Counted from the stretch's first letter, positions 35,005-43,641 are shown. The stretch: 64,000 bases of DNA from Oceanotoga teriensis (GCF_003148465.1 NZ_QGGI01000008.1:62001-126000), one strand, 5' to 3'. Numbers and translations are program-made. Notes: a model not told the origin generated them from the letters alone.

Positions 35005-36114
35005 TTAATCTTTATCTATATATTTTTCTTTCTCTTTTTTCTTTTTTTCATATTTAAATATCAACCATAAGCCTATAAAAGCAATTAAAATCAGAGGTAA
35101 AAAATATTTTATAAAGTTTTCCATCACTAACTCTTTTCTTAATTCATTAACTATTGGAATTATATCTTCTTGATCTGGTTTAATATCGAGAGATTGAAGA
35201 AGTAGAACTCTAATCATATTAGAATATTCTTTTTTATCTTTTTCATAATAGGCCAATCCCAATTTTCTAAAAAGTTCCCAATCATCGGTAGAATATTCAG
35301 ATGCTTTTTTATAATATTCTATTTTTATATTTAAATCATCTTCTATGTCTCCTAAAATTGTATAAGCATTTCTTTTTATATTTTCATTTTCATCTTTTAT
35401 AAGATTTAAGGATATTTCTTTACTTTTTTCTTTTTGAGAAATATCTTTAAATATATCTGCTATATATAAAAGAGTTAATTCATCTTTCTTTTCAAAATTT
35501 GAATATATATTGTACAACTTTTCTATATTCTCAAAATCATCATATTTATGAGAATAATATACAAATAATTCTACTATTTCTTTATTTTCTGGATATTCAT
35601 TTATTCCATATAATAATTCATTTTTTATAGTTTCTTTATCTACAATTTCTGAATAAATCCCAGAATAGTTTTTATAATATATAGTTATTGGGGTTAATTT
35701 ATTATTTATATTATTTAATTTTTCAGATATGGATAATATGTCTTTGGCTAGAATATAGTCTTTGGTATTTTTATAATATTCTCCATTTATGTATAAATAA
35801 AAACTATTTATTATTTTGGAGTCTTCATTTAATATACTTTTAGTACTCTTTATTAAACTTAAAAATTCTTTTGGATTAGCAGTTTCAAGAATATTTATTA
35901 TTTTCTGTTCTTCATCGGTGTAGTTTAGATTTTCTAAAGATCGTACTTGTGTACCCATCTTCCATCTTTTTATTAAATCACCAAAGTATTGAACTTCTTT
36001 TGAACTATTTTTTAAAAGATTTTGAAAATCAAAATCATACATCAATATATCAAGACTTTGAGCATAAATAGTTGCAATCGTTGTCAAAAATATTAATATT
36101 AATGTTTTTTTCAT
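35005..36114 (-). CDS. Secreted, membrane-anchored TPR-like protein of unknown function
   Basis: A 369-aa protein not assigned to a known family. An N-terminal signal peptide (MKKTLILIFLTTIATIYAQ) is followed by about 300 residues of predicted helices with TPR-like periodicity, such as IKRNAYTILGDIEDDLNIKI and DWELFRKLGLAYYEKDKKEY. A C-terminal membrane helix (FLPLILIAFIGLWLIFKYEK) and a Lys/Glu-rich tail follow. It would face the periplasm or cell surface, held by its C-terminus. GGAGG precedes the start. As first gene of the ABC-2 unit it may be an accessory factor of the exporter (inference). Confidence 0.6.
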   Translation of the reverse strand: MKKTLILIFLTTIATIYAQSLDILMYDFDFQNLLKNSSKEVQYFGDLIKRWKMGTQVRSLENLNYTDEEQKIINILETANPKEFLSLIKSTKSILNEDSKIINSFYLYINGEYYKNTKDYILAKDILSISEKLNNINNKLTPITIYYKNYSGIYSEIVDKETIKNELLYGINEYPENKEIVELFVYYSHKYDDFENIEKLYNIYSNFEKKDELTLLYIADIFKDISQKEKSKEISLNLIKDENENIKRNAYTILGDIEDDLNIKIEYYKKASEYSTDDWELFRKLGLAYYEKDKKEYSNMIRVLLLQSLDIKPDQEDIIPIVNELRKELVMENFIKYFLPLILIAFIGLWLIFKYEKKKKEKEKYIDKD

Positions 36115-36396
36115 TTTTTCGCCTCCAAAAATAATATATTTACTTTATTATAATAATATGTTATCATTTATCATATGGTTTGCAAGTTAATTTATTTTTT
36201 TTAAATAATCATCTAATCTTATTTTAAAGTTGTTTAATTTTAAAAAATTAAAACTATTTTTAACTAACTTAATTATTATTTTTTTTATTATTTTGAAATT
36301 ATCTTTTATTAAAGTGTTTAAGACTTTTTATTTTTTTATTTTTTATGTAAGTAAATTTTTTGTAAATTAATTACTTATATATTAAGAGGTGGCTAA
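36115..36396. other. Divergent intergenic region, T-rich
   Basis: A 282-base A+T-only-looking spacer between divergent genes. It holds the minus-strand promoter at 36158-36185 and, at 36326-36355, one of five related T-rich elements ending TGTAAGTAAA or similar. No open frame with a ribosome binding site was seen. Confidence 0.6.
36158..36185 (-). promoter_or_regulatory. Promoter of the TPR-protein/ABC unit
   Basis: On the minus strand TTGCAA and TAACAT are 16 bases apart and end 44 bases before the start at 36114. The same hexamer and spacing occur before the ABC gene at 39932. Confidence 0.5.
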
Positions 36397-37998
36397 ATGA
36401 ATTTGAAAAAACTTTTTAAAGTTCTAAATTATGATTCTATTTCTTTTCCTTTTTTAAATTTTTTTATTTTCTATGAAGATGATTATTTGATTAAAAGTTT
36501 TCTTAAGAGTTTGAAGTATAAGTGGGTTTTGGATGAAAAGAATTCATTAATAGAGATTAATAAAGTTCTAAATGAAACTTCTAAAAATATTAATAAAAAC
36601 AAAAGTTTAAAAACTATTGCTTTGTTTACAAAAGCCCATATTTACAATACTTTTAATGAAGATGAACAAATGATGGATATGTATAATGAAATAAGACAAA
36701 ATTTTTGTTTACTTCCAAGGTATTTGAGACCTTTTATAAATACGGGAATGAAAAATTTTTATAGTATTTTGAATACTTATGAAGTCAAAGAATTGAGAAG
36801 TTGGAGTAAAGAGTATGAAAATAGGTCTTCAAGTAAGGCTTTTAAGCTTTTTGCCGAAGCAAGAAAGCAAGTGAATTTAAAAAATTATAAAAAAGCAATT
36901 TCATTATATATAAAAGGCTCGGAAGAAGGTAAAAAGTACCCTCACCCAACCGCTATATTAATAGGTTTAGATTTAGCTTGTCAGTATTCATTGAATATTT
37001 CTAATGAGAGAATTTTTGATTTATCAGAAGATCTTGAGTTTTATTCAAGTTTTTATTATGAAAATATATCTATTATTTTTGATAATTTATTTACTATATT
37101 TGAAGTTTATAAAAAGTACAATAATTTAAATATTCATAAGATTTCTTCTTTAATACTTAGAAACAAAGATAAAATTAAAAGTTCTGATTATTTTGATAAG
37201 AAAATTTATAATATTCAAAAATTATATTTTTCTAAAGAAAAAAAATCTTATAAAACAACAAAACATTTATCTTCTTTTTTAAATAAATTTCTAAAAATCA
37301 ATGGTTCTTTTCCAAAAAATACTTTAAAAAGGATTATTAATCAAGAAGTTTCTTTTATAAAATCGTATACATTAAAAAGAATTATTAAGTCTTATGATAT
37401 AAAATTTAAGACTTCTAATCCTAACTGTATAAATTGTGAATTAATAAAAATTGATATAGAAGATAAATTTTCAATTTATTCTTTAAAAAAATACAATTTA
37501 GTTGATTTATGGAATAATATATTGTTTACTTATATGTCTTTGGATGAAAAATTTTTTAATATCTCTGATATATATAAAATGAGAGATAATTATTCAAATT
37601 TAATTAATTTTTTTAGTTCAAATTATATATTTATGGATTTTTTTATTGCTGTTTTTGAGCCTATTCCATTTTTTAAAGCTCGAAAAGATTTGATAAAATT
37701 AACATTCAATGAATTAAACATAGATAATTTTTATTATTTATATTTGAATATTTCTAATACTGAAAGATCTTTAATGGATGGTTTTGTAAGGAATTATTCA
37801 AGATATAAAAATATAAAATTTCATTTTAATTTGATAGATTTATTTAACAATTATGATGAAAATAATTGGAAAGAGGATATAGAAGTTATGGCTGATTTTC
37901 TTGAACTGAATAGAATCTTTTGTTATATATCTTTTTGGTGTTTCGAAGATTTTGAAAGAGAGTCTTTTTTAAACATTTTAAATTTATTGAATAGATAG
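36397..37998 (+). CDS. Unrecognised 533-aa protein, probably helical-repeat
   Basis: A real gene by length, AGAGGTGG before the ATG, and a strong terminator after it, but I do not recognise the family. The sequence is rich in Asn, Lys, Phe, Tyr and Ile, with no signal peptide or clear membrane segment. Residues 130-200 (FAEARKQVNLKNYKKAISLY and neighbours) have TPR-like spacing. One pair of Cys occurs near residue 345 (NPNCINCELIKI). The gene is a single transcription unit between two ABC export loci. Codon use is T-ending, like other plus-strand genes to its right. Confidence 0.65.
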   Translation: MNLKKLFKVLNYDSISFPFLNFFIFYEDDYLIKSFLKSLKYKWVLDEKNSLIEINKVLNETSKNINKNKSLKTIALFTKAHIYNTFNEDEQMMDMYNEIRQNFCLLPRYLRPFINTGMKNFYSILNTYEVKELRSWSKEYENRSSSKAFKLFAEARKQVNLKNYKKAISLYIKGSEEGKKYPHPTAILIGLDLACQYSLNISNERIFDLSEDLEFYSSFYYENISIIFDNLFTIFEVYKKYNNLNIHKISSLILRNKDKIKSSDYFDKKIYNIQKLYFSKEKKSYKTTKHLSSFLNKFLKINGSFPKNTLKRIINQEVSFIKSYTLKRIIKSYDIKFKTSNPNCINCELIKIDIEDKFSIYSLKKYNLVDLWNNILFTYMSLDEKFFNISDIYKMRDNYSNLINFFSSNYIFMDFFIAVFEPIPFFKARKDLIKLTFNELNIDNFYYLYLNISNTERSLMDGFVRNYSRYKNIKFHFNLIDLFNNYDENNWKEDIEVMADFLELNRIFCYISFWCFEDFERESFLNILNLLNR

Positions 37999-38024
37999 GT
38001 GTATTATAAAATACACCTATCTAT
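37991..38024. terminator. Strong bidirectional terminator
   Basis: A perfect 15-bp stem with an ATAA loop overlaps the end of the 533-aa gene and abuts the end of the convergent 56-aa gene. A T-run follows on the plus strand. Confidence 0.85.
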
Positions 38025-38025
38025 T

Positions 38026-38196
38026 TTAATTAGTTAAAAAGAAAATGATTAAAAATATCGCTATAAACATCAATAATTTAATTATGAAATCTTTTTTTGT
38101 TATTCTTTTTTGTTTAATAGCTATTATTCCTCTGTATATAAAAAATATGGCTATAGCAGTGAAGAATATTATAAGTATTATATTTAAAGTGTTCAT
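38026..38196 (-). CDS. Small membrane protein, 56 aa, two predicted helices
   Basis: A short open frame, MNTLNIILIIFFTAIAIFF then IYRGIIAIKQKRITKKDF and a second helix LLMFIAIFLIIFFLTN. GGGGGG is seven bases before the ATG at 38196. It follows the ABC-2 permease stop by 18 bases on the same strand and ends at a strong terminator, so it is most likely the third gene of that unit. It has a hairpin of two helices with a basic loop between. It could be an accessory or immunity-type subunit; no family was recognised. Confidence 0.65.
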   Translation of the reverse strand: MNTLNIILIIFFTAIAIFFIYRGIIAIKQKRITKKDFIIKLLMFIAIFLIIFFLTN

Positions 38197-38214
38197 CTAA
38201 ATCCCCCCATTTAT

Positions 38215-39012
38215 TTAATATCCAACTAAAGAGCCTTTCTTTTTAGCTGATTTTTCTATTATTAAAAATGTTATAATTCCAAAAAAAATCCAAAATATAG
38301 CTATTATCCACAAAAGGAGATAGTCTTGACTTAAAAAAACATTTGTTTTATCATTAATTATTAAACTTTGTATTAATTCTACTCCTTGTCCAAGTGTAAA
38401 AGACTTTGAAATGATTTGAATGATTAATGGCAATTTTGAGAAAGGAATAAATATTCCACTGATAAACAATAAAGCATAACTCAATAGTTGATTTAATTGT
38501 CCTATTCTTTTAAATTTTAACACTAAAGCTGAAGACATTATTCCTATTCCGTATACTCCCATTATTGTAGGTATGAATATAAAAATACTTTTTAGTATTA
38601 TTTCTACACTTATGTTTGGTTTTAAACTTAAAAAGCCTATTAATCCTATTGTAAAAACTTTTATTGATTGATTTATTATATTTGCTATTATGTTTGTGTT
38701 TAGAACAGTTATGAATGAAAAATTTCCTAAATATAATCTCTCAAGTATTCCGGATTGTCTCATATAAAGTATTTCATTGGCAGGATGATTTATGCCTGAC
38801 ATTGTATACATCCACATCATATACCCCATTATATACAATGTTTGTTCTATGTTATTTAATGGTCTATTATTTAGTCCATTTATTCCATTAAATATACCCG
38901 CAAATATTAGATAAGTTATTGCAAAGTTTGTAAATGTATACATTTTATATCTTATAAAATTAATTTTAAAAACGTTTTTTATTTCTTGAATTAAAAAATT
39001 TATATATTTCAT
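38215..39012 (-). CDS. ABC-2-type permease
   Basis: A 265-aa membrane protein with six helices in the ABC-2 layout. An initial cytoplasmic segment FLIQEIKNVFKINFIRYKMY is followed by a loop with GINHPANEILYMRQSGILER and a later FISGIFIPFSKLPLIIQIIS segment typical of drug/polysaccharide-type ABC-2 proteins. It overlaps the ATPase by four bases. Likely drug, lipid or peptide export; substrate unknown. Confidence 0.8.
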   Translation of the reverse strand: MKYINFLIQEIKNVFKINFIRYKMYTFTNFAITYLIFAGIFNGINGLNNRPLNNIEQTLYIMGYMMWMYTMSGINHPANEILYMRQSGILERLYLGNFSFITVLNTNIIANIINQSIKVFTIGLIGFLSLKPNISVEIILKSIFIFIPTIMGVYGIGIMSSALVLKFKRIGQLNQLLSYALLFISGIFIPFSKLPLIIQIISKSFTLGQGVELIQSLIINDKTNVFLSQDYLLLWIIAIFWIFFGIITFLIIEKSAKKKGSLVGY

Positions 39013-39932
39013 AATTCATACCCCTTAGTAATATTTAAATATATTTCTTTTAGATCTGGAAGTTTTTGTTTGGAGGATATTATTTCTACATTTAAATCTT
39101 TTAGAATATTTATTACATCATAAAATAAATTTTTATCTTTATACCCAGAAAAACTGAAATTGTTTTTATCAAAATTTTCTATTATTATGTTTTTATTTTT
39201 TTGGATTTCATTTTTTATTAAATTATAATTATTAAATTTATATTCTATGGTATAACTTTTAGAATTTAGTAAATCTTGTTTTAATGTATTTACAGTTTCA
39301 TCTATTAGAATTTCTCCTTTGTGGAGTATGATAACTCTTTGGCATAGTTTTTCCATAATATCCATATCATGACTCGTTATGATTATAGATTTTTTTTCTT
39401 TTAATAAATTTTTTATAGTTTTTATCATTATATCTTTGCTTTCCAAATCTAATCCAAGAAATGGCTCATCCATAAGTATAATATTTGGATCTCCAATTAA
39501 GGTTGTTGCAAGAGATAGTTTTTGTTTCATTCCTCTAGATAAATCTGATACTATTTTATTTTCAATATTTTTTAGATTTAGCTTTTTTAACAATTCTTCT
39601 GTATTTTCTTTCAATTTTTTGCCAATAATTCCATTTAAAGATCCAAAGTATATTATATTTTCTTTTACTGTATAGTTTAAAAAAAGATTTCTATCACCCT
39701 CGAGTAAAAGACCTAAATTTTTTTTACTTTTTTTATTTAAAGGTTGATTCATTATATTGATATATCCCTCATCTTGTATTATTAATCCAGTTATTATTTT
39801 TAATATAGTTGTTTTTCCAGCTCCATTTTCTCCAAGTATTCCAACTATTTCACCTGGCTCCACATTGAAAGATATATTTTTTAAAACTTTTAATTTTTTA
39901 AAATTTTTTTCTATTTTTATTACTTCAAGCAT
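39009..39932 (-). CDS. ABC transporter ATPase
   Basis: A 307-aa ATPase: Walker A GILGENGAGKTTILKIITGL, signature LSRGMKQKLSLATTLIGDP, Walker B IILMDEPFLGLDLESKD and switch TSHDMDIMEK. A C-terminal extension of about 90 residues follows, as in drug-export ATPases. It pairs with the 265-aa permease downstream. A promoter at 39986-40013 lies before it. Confidence 0.9.
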   Translation of the reverse strand: MLEVIKIEKNFKKLKVLKNISFNVEPGEIVGILGENGAGKTTILKIITGLIIQDEGYINIMNQPLNKKSKKNLGLLLEGDRNLFLNYTVKENIIYFGSLNGIIGKKLKENTEELLKKLNLKNIENKIVSDLSRGMKQKLSLATTLIGDPNIILMDEPFLGLDLESKDIMIKTIKNLLKEKKSIIITSHDMDIMEKLCQRVIILHKGEILIDETVNTLKQDLLNSKSYTIEYKFNNYNLIKNEIQKNKNIIIENFDKNNFSFSGYKDKNLFYDVINILKDLNVEIISSKQKLPDLKEIYLNITKGYEL

Positions 39933-39985
39933 TTATATCTTCTCCTAAAGTTATATAAGTATTTTATTTACTATATATTAATTTT

Positions 39986-40013
39986 ATATTATCATATTTT
40001 GATTGTTTTGCAA
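39986..40013 (-). promoter_or_regulatory. Promoter of the ABC export unit at 38026-39932
   Basis: On the minus strand TTGCAA and TAATAT are 16 bases apart, ending 54 bases before the ATPase start. The arrangement matches the site before the gene at 36114. Confidence 0.5.
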
Positions 40014-40090
40014 ACTAACATACATCATCTAAAAATATATTAAAATCTATTTTTATTTTATGATTTTAGTTAAATTTAATTTATAACTCA

Positions 40091-40175
40091 ATTTTTTATT
40101 TTTTTGTATAAGTTAAAACCATTGATTGATGAGTTTTTTATGAGATTGATTTTTTTATTTTTTGTGTAAGTAAAA
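40091..40175 (+). repeat. Two copies of a T-rich element ending in a TGTRTAAGT-like block
   Basis: ATTTTTTATTTTTTTGTATA followed by AGTTAAA (40091-40117) and TTTTTTTATTTTTTGTGTAA followed by GTAAA (40151-40175) are about 60 bases apart. Related copies lie at 36326-36355, 43601-43628 and 63399-63425, three of the five upstream of plus-strand genes. Function unknown. T-rich runs arise easily in this base composition, though the shared ending is notable. Confidence 0.4.
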
Positions 40176-40187
40176 ATTAGGTTACAA

Positions 40188-40217
40188 AAAAAAGGAGAAC
40201 ATTTGTTCTCCTTTTTT
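40188..40217. terminator. Terminator at the pseudogene end
   Basis: AAAAAAGGAGAACA and its complement flank two bases. Given loop geometry the stem is about 12 bp. It is flanked by A-run and T-run and follows the minus-strand reading frame ending at 40216. Confidence 0.75.
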
Positions 40218-40856
40218 AGTTTATTATATTTAATATGTAATTTTTTATTAAAGTCCATCTATCTTTTGGATTTATCATAAATTCAGATGCTATTGAGATT
40301 ACTAAGTCTTTATAGGGTATACAACATATCATGTTTCCACCATCTCCAATGGCTAAATATATTGGGTTATTATTTTCTTGTCCTAACCACCACATATATC
40401 CATAATTATTTGAATTACTCTTTGTAGATTCTTCTATCCAATGTTTTGATATTATTTGTTGAGAATCCCATACTCCTTTATTTATATATAAATAACCAAA
40501 TTTCGCCATATTTTCTGCAGTTAATTTTAAGCCCCAACCTCCAGTTGAATTTCCTTTAGGATCTTTTGCCCATCCTTTTAATTTTTTTCCAAATAATTCA
40601 TCAAAATCAAAATTTTGTATTTTATTGTCTGGTATTGTATTAATTCCTATTTTACTAAAGAGATTTTCATTTGCAAATTCACGAGCATTTTTTCCAGTTG
40701 TTTTAGTTAAAATAGCAGAAAGAATTCGTATATTTTATAACCATTTTTTATCATAACTATTCCATTTATATTGGAGTAATCTTCTTTTATTATATTATCT
40801 AATTTATTAAGTTCATCTGTATTTATTTCAAAATATTTCGGATCATCTCTTTTCAT
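40216..40856 (-). pseudogene. Serine hydrolase (beta-lactamase family) with internal deletion
   Basis: The first 46 or so codons (start ATG 40856, AGGAGG seven bases upstream) read KRDDPKYFEINTDELNKLDN, then SNINGIVMIKNGYKIYEF, the usual N-terminus of class-C-type serine hydrolases. At about 40726 this frame ends, and a different frame continues with RILSAILTKTTGKNAREFAN, then GGWGLKLTAENMAKFGYLYI, which is the C-terminal third of the same family. The segment that should lie between, including the catalytic SxxK and YxN motifs, is missing. A deletion of some 300-400 bases plus a frame change explains this better than a single frameshift. Non-functional. Confidence 0.8.
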
Positions 40857-40923
40857 TATAAATCCTCCTTTTTTATGTTTCATTTCAACTATACACTTTC
40901 CTGTAAGGTAAAAGTCAAGGGTA

Positions 40924-40957
40924 AAAAAATAAAGAGTCTTAAGACTCTTTATTTTTT
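40924..40957 (-). terminator. Terminator of the MetH-like/membrane-protein unit
   Basis: A perfect 34-base palindrome centred at 40940/40941 with A- and T-rich ends, overlapping the stop of the 320-aa membrane protein. Confidence 0.8.
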
Positions 40958-41901
40958 AGTATATATTGTATTTTTGCTACCGCTTTTATAATACCCATAG
41001 TTCCTATTACACAGCCAAATGCCAATGCTCCAAGTTTTCCACCAGCACCAACATAGTTTGATGCTGTAAATGAGAAAAGTAATGCTACAAAAAATGATAT
41101 AAATAATTGATAATAGTTATTATATACTCTTTCAGTTTTTGACATTCCAGCAAAAGAAGCTGCCATGAGTACCTTTGATAGTATTATTGAAGTATTATCT
41201 TTAAATATTATTGAAAATATTATACTTCCAATAAAACTCATTATACCTGAATAAAGCACAGTTCTATTATCATATCTTCCATGTATTTTATATATTATGT
41301 ATGAGGAGAGAAAAGCTATTATGAATATTAATAGTGGTGATATATTTGTTTGTACTTTATTGTTATATATATCTATTTTAAATATTACAGATAGAATAAA
41401 CCACCCGGCAAATGCTTTTGCTCCAAGTTTTCCTCCATATCCATCATAAACTCCATAAGTCAGTATAAATACAGCTGAGGTTAATATACTCGCAAGTAAG
41501 AGATGATAAAAATCGTATTGTAATGTAGGAGATATAAGACTTATAAAAGATCCTGAATAAAAAGCAACAGAGTAAGTTGGAAATATGAAACTACCTATTA
41601 TAGCGCTGAGTGCCGCAGAAGTAACTATTCCCATACCAGTTGTTTTTTCTATGAAATATGCTATGAGTGTTCCAAATATTACAGAAAAGAATGTCATTAT
41701 ATATCCTTTAAAGAAACTTCTAAAATAATTGTATAATATATGATTTATCTCATCTATCATATTTATTAATATACCTATTATCATTATAATTGCAGATATG
41801 TTTATAAATATATTACTTTGTTTTGAAAGTACTATTTCTACAATCATTAGAACTATTGGTATTATTGTGAGTAAAAGATATCCGATAAATCTTAGTATCA
41901 T
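40939..41901 (-). CDS. Polytopic membrane protein with duplicated GxGGKLGAxAF motif
   Basis: A 320-aa protein with about ten hydrophobic segments. YGGKLGAKAFAGWFIL (about residue 155) and AGGKLGALAFGCVIG (about residue 290) are two copies of the same GGKLGAxAF motif. The copies are some 135 residues apart, which indicates an internal duplication. I do not recognise the family. The Gly-rich motif followed by a helix resembles a substrate or ion re-entrant loop, but this is inference. The gene follows the MetH-like gene by four bases and is surely co-transcribed. It could carry a metabolite related to that protein. Confidence 0.65.
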   Translation of the reverse strand: MILRFIGYLLLTIIPIVLMIVEIVLSKQSNIFINISAIIMIIGILINMIDEINHILYNYFRSFFKGYIMTFFSVIFGTLIAYFIEKTTGMGIVTSAALSAIIGSFIFPTYSVAFYSGSFISLISPTLQYDFYHLLLASILTSAVFILTYGVYDGYGGKLGAKAFAGWFILSVIFKIDIYNNKVQTNISPLLIFIIAFLSSYIIYKIHGRYDNRTVLYSGIMSFIGSIIFSIIFKDNTSIILSKVLMAASFAGMSKTERVYNNYYQLFISFFVALLFSFTASNYVGAGGKLGALAFGCVIGTMGIIKAVAKIQYILKNKES

Positions 41902-41905
41902 ATTT

Positions 41906-43543
41906 TCAACTCCAATTATTTTTTTGTGAATATTTTTTTATAAATTCTTTTGAATTTTTATCTTGATTATACAGTACTTTATAGGCGTTTATCGTTTCTA
42001 TTATTTTTTCATCTTTTGTATTTAATATGGGAACATCTACTCCATTTGTCAATGCAAAAGCAAGAAATGTTGAATTTATGACTTTTCTATATGGAAGTCC
42101 AAATGATATATTGCTTATTCCAAGTGTTGTACATACTTTGAATTTTTCTTTTATTATTTTTAATGCTTTTAGTGTTTTTTGTGTTTGTTCTGGATGGGAT
42201 AAAGCTGTTAATGCGAGAGTATCGAATATTAAATTTTTTTTATTTATTTGATATTTTTGAGCTTCTTTTATTATTTTTTCAGCTATATCAACTCTTTTTT
42301 GAATGGTTTTTGGTATTCCATCATCATCGAAAGTTAAGGCAATTATTAATGCACCATATTTTTTAGCTATTGGAAATATTTTATCCATAGAGCTTTGTTT
42401 TCCATTCACAGAGTTTATTATTGGTTTACCATTGTATATTCTTACAGCATTTTCTATAACTTCAGAGTTCATAGAGTCTATTTGTAATGGTATATCTACT
42501 GTGCTTTGTATTGATTTTATTATGTTTACCATATTTTCTTTTTCATTTGTTGATTTGACAGATACGTTTATATCGAGTATATCAGCACCTTCATTTTTTT
42601 GTTTTAAAGCAAGTTTTATTATTTCATCATAATTTTTATTTTTTATACTATTTTGTAATTTATTCTTTCCCGCAGGATTTATTCTTTCTCCTATCAATTT
42701 TAAACCTTGTCCAAGAAATACTGTTTTTGAATTAGAGGATGTAGCAGTATATTCTTCTGCATTATTTGGTTTATATTTTTTGTCTTTTATATATTGACAT
42801 AATTCTTTTGTTTTATTTTTTGATATAAAATGAGTACTATCAATAAATTTAATTCCTTTTTTTATTATTTCTTCATATTTATTCAAATTTATATTATTTT
42901 CAATACTTGGATTTATTATTAAAGGTGTATTTGTATATTTTAAAAATTCTTTTATTATTTTTATAATCTCATCAGATTTTGGTAAATAATTGAATCCAAT
43001 AGCATTTATTTTTAATGAACTCAATACATTTGATATTGTTATTATATCTGTTCCTTTAGAAGTTTTTAAATTTTCGTTTAATTGCATACTACATAATATT
43101 GGCAAGTTTGAATTTTCTTTTGAGGCTATTATAGCTGCTTTAGCTTGTATTAAAGAAGATATTTGTTCTATATATATCATATCTACGCCATACTTTTCTG
43201 CATATAATATTTGTTCTTTATATAAATTATATATTATTTCAAAATCTTCAAATGATTCTTTTGTTTTTTCTATAGGTCCTATATTAATGGCTATATGTTT
43301 TGCATTAGCTTTTTTGGCATTTTCAATAGCTGATTTTATTATTTGTTCTACTGTATATTTTGTTTTTGAAATTTTTAATTTATTAGCTTGAAATGTATTT
43401 GTCTTTATTATATCTACACCATTTTTTATACTATTTTTATGGGCTTGAATTATTTTTTCTGGATTTTCAATGTTTAATATTTCTGAATTTTGAATAATTT
43501 TATTTGATCCTTCTAATGTATATATTTTATCTTCTAAAAACAT
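41906..43543 (-). CDS. MetH-like protein: degenerate homocysteine-methyltransferase domain plus pterin-binding domain
   Basis: A 545-aa protein. Residues 1-265 follow the homocysteine S-methyltransferase barrel (NGVDIIKTNTFQANKLKIS is the conserved ETNTF region). The zinc-binding Cys of the usual GxNC motif is Tyr here (GFNYLPKSDE), and the usual GGCC near the end of the domain is replaced by KFIDSTHFIS. Residues 275-530 are an intact pterin-binding domain: LKLIGERINPAGKNKLQNSI, DILDINVSVKS, PLQIDSMNSEVIENAV and IINSVNGKQSS. There is no B12-binding domain. It may bind methyl-tetrahydrofolate without homocysteine activity, or act on a different thiol-free partner. Confidence 0.82.
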   Translation of the reverse strand: MFLEDKIYTLEGSNKIIQNSEILNIENPEKIIQAHKNSIKNGVDIIKTNTFQANKLKISKTKYTVEQIIKSAIENAKKANAKHIAINIGPIEKTKESFEDFEIIYNLYKEQILYAEKYGVDMIYIEQISSLIQAKAAIIASKENSNLPILCSMQLNENLKTSKGTDIITISNVLSSLKINAIGFNYLPKSDEIIKIIKEFLKYTNTPLIINPSIENNINLNKYEEIIKKGIKFIDSTHFISKNKTKELCQYIKDKKYKPNNAEEYTATSSNSKTVFLGQGLKLIGERINPAGKNKLQNSIKNKNYDEIIKLALKQKNEGADILDINVSVKSTNEKENMVNIIKSIQSTVDIPLQIDSMNSEVIENAVRIYNGKPIINSVNGKQSSMDKIFPIAKKYGALIIALTFDDDGIPKTIQKRVDIAEKIIKEAQKYQINKKNLIFDTLALTALSHPEQTQKTLKALKIIKEKFKVCTTLGISNISFGLPYRKVINSTFLAFALTNGVDVPILNTKDEKIIETINAYKVLYNQDKNSKEFIKKYSQKNNWS

Positions 43544-43641
43544 TATTTTTCACTTCTCCTTGAATCTCATTTTTAAGATCTATATAAATATTTTAACAAA
43601 TTTTTATATATTTTTTGATTTAAGTAAATATTATTATTTAA

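Noticed and set aside
38303-38311. TTATCCACA, a consensus DnaA box, near the composition switch
   Set aside because: A single copy inside a permease coding region, with no further boxes or origin-like repeats around it.
41906-43543. Long plus-strand open frames at 42303-42632 and 42990-43391
   Set aside because: They lie opposite the MetH-like gene, have no ribosome sites and no recognisable protein pattern; they are shadow frames.
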